A stretch of 64,000 nt of DNA, from the NCBI GenBank assembly GCA_016934415.1, contig JAFGSW010000010.1, positions 40,415 to 104,414 on the forward strand, written 5' to 3'. A program made the translations under genes and the position numbers. The notes below the pieces were generated by a model. That model worked only from the letters and a program-made list of their open reading frames with translations. It was not told the origin of the DNA and made no database searches. The DNA comes from Spirochaetales bacterium. Its GTDB lineage: Bacteria; Spirochaetota; Spirochaetia; SZUA-6; RPPD01. This document shows positions 24,756 through 34,200 of this stretch, one piece after another (positions within the stretch are counted from its first letter, which is position 1; the number at the start of each line of letters is the position of its first letter).

Positions 24756-26261
24756 ATGTATGCCAATCAGGGTTTGACGCGACTAGAGTTTCTGGAAAAA
24801 GCCTCGGCGCTCCTTCTCGATAGCGCCGGATGCGATGAAGCCGAACTCTGGTTGATCTATACGGAGCATCCCCAGCGATGTGAAGTAGTGACACGGATAA
24901 AGGACAGCTTTCATTTCGAAATCAGGAAATCAGACATGGAAAAAGAGTTGAGAAGCGATATGAAAGCCGATTCACGTTTGGTTGTCCCGCTCTCAAACCG
25001 CCACAGTGTCATAGGCCTTCTCCGTCTCAGCGGCAAGCGCCACGATTCTTTTACCGAATCGGACAGGATCTTCTTCGAGAACCTGGCCCAGCCCCTGTAT
25101 ATTTCGCTGCACACCCAACGGGTGCAGGCCGCCCTTCGAGAGCGGGTGAAAGAACTGACCTGTATGTACGGCATCGAACACGCCGCCGGCGCAGAAACTG
25201 CACTTGATGGATTCCTGCATAAGGCAGCCGACCTGCTCCCCCCGGCTTTTCAGTACCCAGACCTTGCCGGGGCCCGGATTGTCCTTGACGACCGTTCCTA
25301 TACAACCGCAGGATTTGCCGACCGGCGGCCGCGCTTGTCCGCGGACATTACGGTTCGCGGTGAAAAGGCGGGTACGATTGAAGTGATGTACTCCCATGCG
25401 GCTTTTACGTTCGACGAAGGACCCTTCCTCAAGGAGGAGCGCAATCTGATCGACAATGTCGCACGTGCCATATCACTTATTATTGAGCAGAAAAGGGCTC
25501 GGGAGGAACAGGCCGGACTCAAGGAGCAGATTCGGCGCGCCGACCGCCTTGCCACCATCGGCCAACTCGCCGCGGGCGTCGCCCATGAGCTCAACGAGCC
25601 GCTCAGCGCCATCCTCGGATATGCGCAACTCATGGGGAAAAAGACGTCTGCGCCGGAGCAGATGAAGCGTGACGCGGAACGGATCGTGAAAGCCTCTCTC
25701 CACGCGCGGGAAATCGTCAGGAAGGTGCTGATCTTCGCCCGTCAGGTTCCCACAAGACGGGCCAAGGCCGATGTAAACCAGATCGTCAACGACGGACTCT
25801 ACTTTCTCGAAGCCCGCTGCGCCCGAGCGGGCATCCGTGTGGTGCGCAAGCTTGAGAAGGATCCGCCTCCGCTTATCGCCGATCAGTCGCAGCTGACCCA
25901 GGTATTGGTCAATTTGATCGTCAACGCCGTGCAGGCCATGCCGTCCGGGGGCACGCTTACCGTCGCCACGGCGTCGGCAAAGGATCATGTCTCGCTTATT
26001 ATAAAAGACACGGGGGAAGGCATGACTCCTGACGTAAAAAAACGGATATTTTTCCCCTTCTTCACCACCAAGGACACGGGCCAAGGCACCGGACTGGGGC
26101 TCCCGGTCGTGCACGGGATCGTGACCGCTCACGGAGGCACCATCACCGTGGAGAGCGCGCCGGGACGCGGCTCCCGTTTCGAAATCAGACTGCCCTTGTC
26201 CGCTCCGGACGGCCTCCGGGACGGCGCGGATGAAGCACCAAAGCGGGCGGAGGCGACATGA
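24756..26261 (+). CDS. Sensor histidine kinase with GAF-like input domains
   Basis: 501 residues from the ATG at 24756. Two GAF-like domains (about 10-125 and 130-245), a HisKA dimerisation domain with phosphoacceptor His277 in VAHELNEPLS, and a HATPase domain with N box (LVNLIVNAVQAM), G1 (DTGEGM), F box (FFPFFTTK) and G2 (GTGLGL). No membrane helix, so it is a cytoplasmic sensor. The start may lie 20 codons further upstream: GGGGAGA (24684-24690) stands 5 nt before an in-frame ATT (24696), whereas ATG 24756 has no ribosome binding site. Partner of the regulator gene, which overlaps by 4 nt. Confidence 0.9.
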   Translation: MYANQGLTRLEFLEKASALLLDSAGCDEAELWLIYTEHPQRCEVVTRIKDSFHFEIRKSDMEKELRSDMKADSRLVVPLSNRHSVIGLLRLSGKRHDSFTESDRIFFENLAQPLYISLHTQRVQAALRERVKELTCMYGIEHAAGAETALDGFLHKAADLLPPAFQYPDLAGARIVLDDRSYTTAGFADRRPRLSADITVRGEKAGTIEVMYSHAAFTFDEGPFLKEERNLIDNVARAISLIIEQKRAREEQAGLKEQIRRADRLATIGQLAAGVAHELNEPLSAILGYAQLMGKKTSAPEQMKRDAERIVKASLHAREIVRKVLIFARQVPTRRAKADVNQIVNDGLYFLEARCARAGIRVVRKLEKDPPPLIADQSQLTQVLVNLIVNAVQAMPSGGTLTVATASAKDHVSLIIKDTGEGMTPDVKKRIFFPFFTTKDTGQGTGLGLPVVHGIVTAHGGTITVESAPGRGSRFEIRLPLSAPDGLRDGADEAPKRAEAT

Positions 26262-27589
26262 GTACGCGAACGAAAGAAAAAACGATCCTGGTGGTCGATG
26301 ACGCGATCGACACGCTGGAGGTCATCAAACGCAATCTGACGGATGGGGGTTACCGGGTGTTCACCGCCGCCCACGCGGCCGGGGCCATCGAGCTCCTTGA
26401 CCGCGCGCGCATCGACCTCGTCATCACGGACATGAAAATGCCCGGGGTAAGCGGGAGCGACCTCATCAGGCATGTGCGGGAAAACCACCGCGACGCTGAG
26501 ATCATCGCCATCACAGGCTATCCGTCCATCCAGGGAGCGGTGAGCGCCGTTAAAACCGGCGCTTTCGAATACCTGCCCAAACCCTTCACCGACACCGAGT
26601 TGATGGACGCGGTGGGCAAGGCCCTCGACAACCTGAGCCTGCGGCAAAGCATCCGCAGCCAGCTTGCCGCCAGGGACGGATCGCCCCTGGGACTCATCGG
26701 CGAATCGGAATCCATGCGTCAAGTGTTCCGCGCCGTGGAAAAGGCGGCCACCGCGCCGGCCACCGTGCTCGTGTCGGGGGAAAGCGGCACCGGCAAGGAA
26801 CTGGTGGCGCGGGCCGTCCACTACACCGGCGCGCGCGCCTCGGCCCCCTTCGTGCCCGTCAACTGCGGCGGCATCCCGGAGAGCCTGCTCGAAAGCGAAC
26901 TTTTCGGCTACGTCAAGGGCGCCTTCACCGGCGCCTTCGAGACGCGCGCCGGCTTTTTCCAGACTGCGGACGCCGGAACGATCTTCCTGGACGAAATCAG
27001 CGAGATGGGCCTGACCATGCAGGTAAAATTGCTCCGCGTCCTGCAAGACCGGGAGGTATACATGATCGCCTCCCGCCGTCCCCAGAAAGTGGACGTCCGC
27101 ATCGTGGCCTCGACCAACAAGCATCTGCCCGATGTGGTGAAAAAAGGCCTTTTCCGCGAGGACCTTTTCTACCGGCTCAATGTCATCTCCATCACCCTGC
27201 CTCCATTGCGCGAACGGGGCGACGATATTCTCCTGTTGATTCATTATTTCGTGAACAGATTCTCCCGGGAAGCGAACAAGCCGGCGATTCGCTTCTCAAC
27301 AGCCGCCATGCACATCTTAAAGAATTATTTCTGGCCGGGGAACGTGCGCGAGTTGGAAAACCTCGTCCAATGTCTGGTGATCATGGCGGAAAACGAATTG
27401 ATCGATTCATGCGATCTCCCCTCGCTCATGCGTTTTTCAGCCAACCACCGGACGGGCTTCACCCGCACCCTGGCGGACGTCGAATGCGATTACATCCGCA
27501 ACGTATTGGCCAGCGTCAACGGCAATAAAACCAAAGCGTCGAAAATTCTGGGGATCGACCGAAAAACATTGCGCGACAAAACGGGCTGA
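26258..27589 (+). CDS. NtrC-family sigma-54-dependent response regulator
   Basis: A 443-residue protein. The receiver domain (1-125) has phosphorylation site Asp58 in LVITDMKMPG. The AAA+ domain (about 145-380) has Walker A GESGTGKE and the sigma-54 contact loop GAFTGA, plus FLDEISEM (Walker B). The C-terminal Fis-type helix-turn-helix ends early, in ILGIDRKTLRDKTG. It is coupled to the upstream kinase by an ATGA overlap. It should activate sigma-54 promoters; I could not find a convincing -24/-12 site in the divergent region around 29482-29976. Confidence 0.93.
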   Translation: MSTRTKEKTILVVDDAIDTLEVIKRNLTDGGYRVFTAAHAAGAIELLDRARIDLVITDMKMPGVSGSDLIRHVRENHRDAEIIAITGYPSIQGAVSAVKTGAFEYLPKPFTDTELMDAVGKALDNLSLRQSIRSQLAARDGSPLGLIGESESMRQVFRAVEKAATAPATVLVSGESGTGKELVARAVHYTGARASAPFVPVNCGGIPESLLESELFGYVKGAFTGAFETRAGFFQTADAGTIFLDEISEMGLTMQVKLLRVLQDREVYMIASRRPQKVDVRIVASTNKHLPDVVKKGLFREDLFYRLNVISITLPPLRERGDDILLLIHYFVNRFSREANKPAIRFSTAAMHILKNYFWPGNVRELENLVQCLVIMAENELIDSCDLPSLMRFSANHRTGFTRTLADVECDYIRNVLASVNGNKTKASKILGIDRKTLRDKTG

Positions 27590-27606
27590 AACGGGGGAGG
27601 GCGCCG

Positions 27607-29481
27607 CTACGGCGATCCCTGCTTCCCGCATTCCCGGCACGCGCCGAATCCGCCGCGGCAGATCCCTTCCAGGAGGGAACAGACCTCCCTGTTCGCGTGA
27701 TCGGCGTGAAAGGGGAGCGTGAATTCACCGGCGAATACCTTCTCCCCTACGAATCTCGACTCATTCTTCCCGCTGTCTATCCACTCGTACATCGCCAGGA
27801 CGCCTTCGAAGCGGCCCGCGACGGCGACGACCGCCGGAGCATGAGAGACGTTGTGCCGGGAGAGTATCTCGCAGCCCTCGAAGACAAGGCTTCCCCGTTT
27901 CCCATGTCCGAAATATCTTTCCTCGCCGTCTTCGTCTTGCCTGAAATGCACGAGCACGATTCCCGGTTGATTGGATTCCCCGATCTGATACATTTTCCGC
28001 AAGGAGAAGGAGGTTCCGTTGGATTCCATGAATAATGAGGTCATCTTCGGAGCGGGAGAGGTTCGCTTCATTCCCCATGCCCCCCATATGCTGAATGAGT
28101 CCGGTCCGATTTCACCCTTGGCCGCCTCGACCGTGGACGATGCGAGGGACGCCCAGGAGGGCTCGGCGGAACGGATCAAGGCCTCTATTTGATACGCTCC
28201 AAAATCTCGCACGTGGTAATCGAGATGCGTATCGCATAATGAGCTCATGACGGTTCCGGTATCAAAAACGAGCGGCATGATCATCCGCCACTCATCGGCG
28301 TATGAGGCGGGAACCGGCATATTCAAGGCGCCGAGGCTTCTCAGCGCCTCGGCGTCCTCATAACGGGTGGCCTGGTAGGCGATCGCCTGGGCGATGGCGC
28401 GCGCGAAGGAAGGCACTTGTACCGCGTGTTTTTTCTCGGGGTCTTTGTCGTGATACGCAGTATTCCATGAAAAAGCGAGAATCAAGGCTTTTATGTGCTT
28501 CGGCTGCAGTTCGGGAATGATATACTTGAGAACGGCGGCCAGCGAGGCGATCTGGGGCACGGCGAAGCAGTTGCCGGTCATGGTCATCAAGTTCCCTTTC
28601 TGATGAAACGCCGGCACTCCCTTGGCCGGAGCGGCAAGAATAACGCCGTCGCCGTATGCCGACGAGTCCAGCATCCTGGATGGACTGCAGGATGACGTTC
28701 CGCCCGCAAAAAGCACATTCGGCTCCGCCGCCAGGAGCGCCTCATTTCCGCTGAGAAATTCGGGCATATTTCCCGCGGGCGCGATAAAAAGGGTTTTGTC
28801 GGATTTATCCCTGATCACTCTCAGCAATATGTTGAGATCTTCCTGGTCCAATTTGTTGATATCATCCTTAAAAAAAGCGAAAAGTACTATATCGGGGAAG
28901 GGAGTAGTGCTGACGCTTGCTTTCACCAAATTTTGAAAATTTGATGCTCCGACGCGATCTGAAAGAAAAAGAAACAACTTCTCCCCTAATAAAGCGGATG
29001 CGAGTCCGTTCATTTCTTTTCTCGCGCCCGCCTCATAATAATCCGCCGCGAGAATGCTTGTCATTGCATGCATATGCGAAAAACCATAGTACGGAGTATC
29101 ATGGACACCCAAATCAACTCCGAGAATGGCATATCGCTTGTGCGAGAATATCTGGTTGAAATTCTTCTTCAAATCCACCCCGCCATTGTCGATGACCGTG
29201 ACGTAGACATGATCACGGGCGCTTTTCCCGCTGTGCGTACGCCAGGCTTCCACTTTTTCTTCCATTTTTTGAAATATGGTCAAGCCTTGAAACCATTCCG
29301 TATCAGCAAAGGCGTACTTATTCGCGCCTTCCAGGCTCCAATTATCAGTGGAGGCCATGCAGACGCCCTCGGCGAAGGTCGGTGCGCCCGGCGAGAGGAG
29401 GGCGGCCAACACGACAACGAGTGCTCCCATGAGACAAATCCGCCTGAGACCTTCAGCAAAATGCAACCATGGATTTTTCAT
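27607..29481 (-). CDS. Subtilisin-fold secreted protein with Cys in place of catalytic Ser
   Basis: A 624-residue protein with a signal peptide or anchor (about 15-37). The S8 peptidase landmarks are in order: VTVIDNGG (Asp98), GFSHMHAMTSI (His136 or 138), FIAPAGN (oxyanion Asn238) and MTGNCFAVPQIA, where the GTSxAxP motif reads GNCFAVP, so the nucleophile position (305) is Cys, encoded TGC. About 300 residues after the domain are unrecognised and end in a Cys-rich tail (CSLLEGICRGG, CRECG). It is either a pseudoprotease or a Cys-nucleophile variant. Start supported by GGAGGTGGAAGG. The stop lies 17 nt from the convergent regulator gene. Confidence 0.75.
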   Translation of the reverse strand: MKNPWLHFAEGLRRICLMGALVVVLAALLSPGAPTFAEGVCMASTDNWSLEGANKYAFADTEWFQGLTIFQKMEEKVEAWRTHSGKSARDHVYVTVIDNGGVDLKKNFNQIFSHKRYAILGVDLGVHDTPYYGFSHMHAMTSILAADYYEAGARKEMNGLASALLGEKLFLFLSDRVGASNFQNLVKASVSTTPFPDIVLFAFFKDDINKLDQEDLNILLRVIRDKSDKTLFIAPAGNMPEFLSGNEALLAAEPNVLFAGGTSSCSPSRMLDSSAYGDGVILAAPAKGVPAFHQKGNLMTMTGNCFAVPQIASLAAVLKYIIPELQPKHIKALILAFSWNTAYHDKDPEKKHAVQVPSFARAIAQAIAYQATRYEDAEALRSLGALNMPVPASYADEWRMIMPLVFDTGTVMSSLCDTHLDYHVRDFGAYQIEALIRSAEPSWASLASSTVEAAKGEIGPDSFSIWGAWGMKRTSPAPKMTSLFMESNGTSFSLRKMYQIGESNQPGIVLVHFRQDEDGEERYFGHGKRGSLVFEGCEILSRHNVSHAPAVVAVAGRFEGVLAMYEWIDSGKNESRFVGEKVFAGEFTLPFHADHANREVCSLLEGICRGGFGACRECGKQGSP

Positions 29482-29976
29482 CCTTCCACCTCCGGCAACG
29501 TAACAAAATCACGCGGATAAAAAAGAGTCATTGACGCTTTTCTTCCAGGATTTCTCCGTAAAGTCAACATAACACCCGAACCCGATCATTTCAATCCGCC
29601 CGCCTCAAATGCCAAGGCATCCAAACACGGGCTTGACGCTTCTCGCGATTTTTTCGGTGAGAAACGCCCCACTGGCCGATTTTTCCCCGGTCGTCAAAGG
29701 CGAAATACACCTTTTCAATCTTGCAGTAAGCCAATCGACACCAAAGATACCTCGGTCCCGGTCTTCTCTACCTCCAGGAAAGAACGATTTTTTCGGCATA
29801 TTTCACGATAATGGAAAAACACTATTCTGTTTGATTTTTTTCCGGATCCTCGTCATGCACGGTACGGATATTGCCACATAGGGAAACAGGTACCTGCCGC
29901 CATGTACCTTTAAAAGACCATGGCCGGCGCCGGCAAACAGTGACATGTCCATCAATTACAGGGACGGGGAGAAAAA
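29482..29976. other. Divergent intergenic region
   Basis: A 495-nt gap between the subtilisin-like gene (minus) and the Cys-rich gene (plus). No coding signal is convincing. The 12-nt palindrome GCCGGCGCCGGC (29923-29934) lies about 45 nt before the plus-strand ATG and could be an operator; the overlapping GG/GC pair has 9 nt between its elements, one short of a sigma-54 site. Confidence 0.3.
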
Positions 29977-30282
29977 ATGACCAATAACACCTGTCATGAA
30001 AAATACGAAACAGGCCTTTGCTCCACCTGTAAAAACGCGCCCGACTGCACGCTGTGCGTCGAGCGGACCATTCCCGTATGGGACTGCGCGGAATACGACG
30101 GCACGTCGCCCGTGCCCGTCATCACCACCCCTCCAGATAAAGGGGAAATCGCCTTTGTCGACGCCGGTTCCCGGGAAGACGGCACCCGGTATAAGGGGCT
30201 TTGCGTTGATTGCCAAAACCGAACGACATGCACCCATAATAAGCCCGAAGGCGGGATCTGGCACTGCGAAAATTACCAGTAA
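29977..30282 (+). CDS. Small Cys-rich protein with two repeated metal-binding-like units
   Basis: A 101-residue protein with ribosome binding site GGGGAG. Two tandem units share the pattern GLCxxCxxxxxC-x(n)-WxCxxY: the first (about 13-41) has CSTCKNAPDC and WDCAEY, the second (about 74-100) has CVDCQNRTTC and WHCENY. Each unit offers four or more Cys, fitting a zinc or FeS site. It lies 66 nt upstream of the NuoE-like gene on the same strand, so it may belong to the same operon, as a metal or FeS-linked accessory. Family not recognised by name. Confidence 0.75.
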   Translation: MTNNTCHEKYETGLCSTCKNAPDCTLCVERTIPVWDCAEYDGTSPVPVITTPPDKGEIAFVDAGSREDGTRYKGLCVDCQNRTTCTHNKPEGGIWHCENYQ

Positions 30283-30348
30283 CCAGACACTCACATACTC
30301 CAATCACGCCGGACCGCGCATTGCGGCCCGCCGACACGAGGACGGCAC

Positions 30349-31218
30349 ATGAATAACAAGCAACTGGACTCCATTATCGACAAATACCATGACCAACCGG
30401 GCGGACTCATCGGCCTGCTGGAGGAGACCCAGGGGCTTTTAGGGTACCTGCCCGAGTACGTCTTGCGGGCAATCTCTGAAAAAACAGGCCGCCCCCTGGC
30501 GGACGTGTACGGCGTGGCCACGTTCTATCGTGCTTTCAGCCTCAAACCGCGGGGCAGGCACCTGGCCCTCATCTGCCTGGGTACGGCCTGCCACGTCCGC
30601 GGCGCTCCCCGCATCGTTGAGGAATTCGAAAAACACCTCGGCGTGAAAGCGGGTGAAACCACGAAAGACAAGGAATTCACGGTTGAAACCGTCAACTGTC
30701 TCGGGGCGTGCGCCCTCGGTCCCACGGTCGTGGTTGACGGCCGCTACTATTCCCACGTCAGCCGGCGCAAAGTCAGGGAAATTATCGCCCAAACAAAGCG
30801 GGGACAGGAAACGGGTGATCCGGCCGCCGATCGGCGCTTGGTGCCCATGGAAGCCTCATGTCCCGCCTGCGGTCAAAGCCTTATGGACGGGAAACACCCC
30901 ACGGAGGGACGTCCGTCCATCAGTCTGGAATTCCTGAGCGACGGGGGCGGAGGACGCCTGCATCTGTCCTCACTGTACGGCAGCCCAGTCGCTGAATGGG
31001 AACCGGCGCCGCCACCGTCTTCTCCCGTCTCAGCGGTCGTCCTGTGCTGCCCGCATTGCGGGAAGGAATTCGAAAGCCGCTCCCTCTGCGCGGAATGCGG
31101 CGCCGACATGGCGCTCCTCCGTATCCACGGTGGGTTTCACCTTGAAATCTGCACCGTTCCGGCCTGTCGCGGTCGACTTCTCTCACTGATTCCCACACCA
31201 GCCGAAAAGAGGACGTGA
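30349..31218 (+). CDS. NuoE/HndA-like [2Fe-2S] subunit with C-terminal zinc-ribbon-like domain
   Basis: A 289-residue protein. Residues 1-150 are the NuoE fold: an N-terminal helical bundle (LLEETQGLLGYLPE, VYGVATFYRAF) and a thioredoxin-like domain with the [2Fe-2S] ligands CLGTAC and CLGAC. The extra 130 residues, absent from NuoE, hold three Cys pairs (CPACGQ, CCPHCG, CAECG) followed by a CTVPAC segment, resembling zinc ribbons. In HydABC/HndABC-type complexes this subunit accompanies the NuoF-like NADH site. The stop is 3 nt from the next start, in the same operon. Confidence 0.9.
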   Translation: MNNKQLDSIIDKYHDQPGGLIGLLEETQGLLGYLPEYVLRAISEKTGRPLADVYGVATFYRAFSLKPRGRHLALICLGTACHVRGAPRIVEEFEKHLGVKAGETTKDKEFTVETVNCLGACALGPTVVVDGRYYSHVSRRKVREIIAQTKRGQETGDPAADRRLVPMEASCPACGQSLMDGKHPTEGRPSISLEFLSDGGGGRLHLSSLYGSPVAEWEPAPPPSSPVSAVVLCCPHCGKEFESRSLCAECGADMALLRIHGGFHLEICTVPACRGRLLSLIPTPAEKRT

Positions 31219-31220
31219 CC

Positions 31221-34200
31221 ATGAAAAAATTCCAATCAGCCGCCGAATTATCCTCCTACCGGGAAAGCCTCCGGTCCGGAAACGGGCAAGGGAAACCCTG
31301 CCTTGTGATCTGCGGCGGCACGGGCGGATTGGCGAGCGGCTCGAACGATCTGATGCGGATCATCAAGCGCACGATCCTGGAGCGCGGGCTGGCGGACAAG
31401 ATATCACTGCGCATTACCGGCTGTCTCGGTTTCTGCGAAATGGACCCCTTCATTATTGTCGAACCGGGCAACAACCTGTACCCCAAACTCACCATGGACG
31501 ACGTGCCGCGCATTATTGACGCCGCCTTGGCCGGCACGGTGGCCGAAGACCTGCTTTACCGCGAACCAGGTTCCATGATCAAACGCGTCAGCGAAGGGGA
31601 TATCCCGTTCTTCAGCGGCCAGACAAGACTCATTCTCGGGCATAACCGGGCCATCGATCCGATTCGTATCGAAGATTACCTCCGCACCGGCGGATACGAG
31701 GCGCTCGAAAAGGCCCTCGGCGCCGAGGATCCGGGATGGATCATCAACGAGATACTCGAGTCCGGGCTGCGCGGGCGAGGCGGCGCCGGGTTCCCCACGG
31801 GTAAAAAATGGGACCTCGCCCGGCGCGCCGACGGGCGCCGCGGTAAATACCTCGTCTGCAATGCCGACGAGGGCGACCCGGGCGCCTACATGGACCGGAG
31901 CCTGCTGGAGGGCAATCCTCACGCCATTGTGGAAGGCATGATCATCGCCGCCCGGGCCATCGGGGCCGACCGCGGCATCATCTACGTGCGCACCGAGTAC
32001 CCGCTCGCCATCCGCCACGCCACCCTGGCCGTCAAAGAGGCGGATCGCCGCGGCCTTTTGGGAAAGAACATCCTGGGGAGCGGTTTCGGCTTCGAAATCG
32101 AAATCTTCCACGGTGCGGGTGCTTTCGTATGCGGCGAGGAGACGGCGCTTATCAAATCTATTGAAGGTAAGATCGGGGAACCGCGCCAGCGCCCGCCCTT
32201 TCCCGCGGAGCGCGGCGTCTTCGGCCGTCCCACCTGCATCAACAATGTGGAAACACTGGCCAACGTGCCGTACATCATCCGCCAGGGCGCGGCCGAGTAC
32301 CTGAAAATCGGCACGAAAAACAATGCCGGGACTAAAATATTCTCCCTGGTGGGCAAAATCAAGAACACGGGACTGGTTGAAGTGCCGCTGGGCACTCCCA
32401 TCAGCCGGGTGGTCTACGAGATCGGGGGCGGCCCGGCGGGCAAGACCCGTATCAAGGCCGTTCAGACAGGCGGCCCGTCCGGCGGTTGTATCCCCGCTTC
32501 GCTGTTCGACCTGCCGCTTGACTACGACAGTCTGGCCAGAGCCGGCTCCATCATGGGCTCGGGCGGCATGATCGTCATGGACGAAAACACCTGCCTGGTG
32601 GATGTGGCCAAATATTTCATGGCGTTCCTCAAGGACGAATCCTGCGGCAAATGCTTCACCTGCCGCAAGGGAACCCAACGCATGTACGAGATTCTGGACG
32701 ACATCACCGCCGGGCGGGGCACGATGGAGCACATCGCCCTGCTTGAGGAACTGGCCCTCACCGTCAAAGACACCACCATGTGCGGACTGGGCCAGACGGC
32801 CGCCAATCCGGTCCTGAGCACCCTGCGATATTTCCGTCACGAATACGAGGAGCATGTGCGTGACAGGAAGTGCGCCGCCTTCGTCTGTAAAGATCTGGTC
32901 GGCCCCCCCTGCCAGGCGGCCTGTCCCCTTGACACCGAAGTCTGGCGCTATGTGGCCCTCATAGAGAAGGGCGAATATGAAGAAGCCTACCGAGTCATCC
33001 GGGAGGCTAATCCCTTTCCCTCTGTGTGCGCCCGGGCTTGCGACCGCAAGTGCGAACACAAATGCAATCTGGGGGCAAGCGGCGGAGAAGCCATCGCCGT
33101 GCGCGCCCTGAAGCGCTTCGTCACCGACCGGGTCGATCCGGCGGTCTACAAACCCGTTCCGGCCCAAGGCAATGGCAATGCCGCGCTCAAGGTGGCGGTG
33201 GTGGGCGCGGGCCCGGCCGGGCTCACGGCCGCGCATTACCTGTCGCTGGCCGGCTACACGGTGAACGTGTTCGAAGCCGAAACGGAGCCCGGCGGCATGC
33301 TTTCCAGCTCGCTTCCCGCCTACCGCCTGCCCCGGGACGTGGTGCGGAAGGAAATCGACTCCCTCATGAACGACCGCATCACCGTCACGTGCGGCCGGGT
33401 CCTGGGACGCGATTTCAGCCTGGCAGACCTCTTTTCCCTGGGGCACAAGGCCGTGTTCCTGGCCATGGGCGCGCACGGAAGCTGGCCGCTCGGCCTGGAC
33501 GGTGAAACCGTGCACGGCGTGTATCCTTCCATCGATTTCCTCAAAGCCTGGAACCTGCGGGGCGAGCAATGGGCGCGCGGCCGCGTCGGGATCATCGGCG
33601 GCGGCAATTCGGCCGTTGACGCGGCTCGGGTGGCGCTCCGCCAGAAGGACGTCGAGTCGGTGGTCCTCTTCTACCGCCGCACGCGCGGGGAAATGCCCGC
33701 CTACGAAGAAGAGGTCGAGGCCGCCCTGGAGGAAGGCGTCACCATTGAGACGCTCGTTTCTCCGGTCAAGATCCACGCCCGCCGGGAGGAGATCGAGGCG
33801 GCCGTCCGGGAAGGGGTGGAACTTGAAACCCTGGTCACGCCCACGCGCATCCTCTCCCGGGGCGGCGCATTCACCGGCATCGAGTGCGTCCGGAACAGGC
33901 TGGGCGACGCGGACGCAAGCGGCCGTCGCCGTCCGGTTCCCGTGCCGGGGACCGAGTTCAGGACGCCGCTCGACACGCTCATCGTGGCCATCGGCGAGCG
34001 CCCCTCGAGCACGGCGCTGGGAAAAATGGGCGTGGCGCTGGACAAGGGAGGCCGGGTGCTGGCGGACCGCGTCACCCTGCTCACCAATATCCCCGGCGTA
34101 TTCGCCGCCGGGGACCTGGTCACCGGGCCCAACACGGTGGTGGACGCGATCACGGCCGGTAAAAAGGCGGCCCGGCTCATCGACCGCCACCTGCACGGGT

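Noticed and set aside
29921..29937. A GG...GC pair upstream of the Cys-rich gene considered as a sigma-54 promoter for the NtrC-type regulator.
   Set aside because: The spacing is 9 instead of 10 nt and flanking consensus bases are absent; the pair is part of a palindrome.
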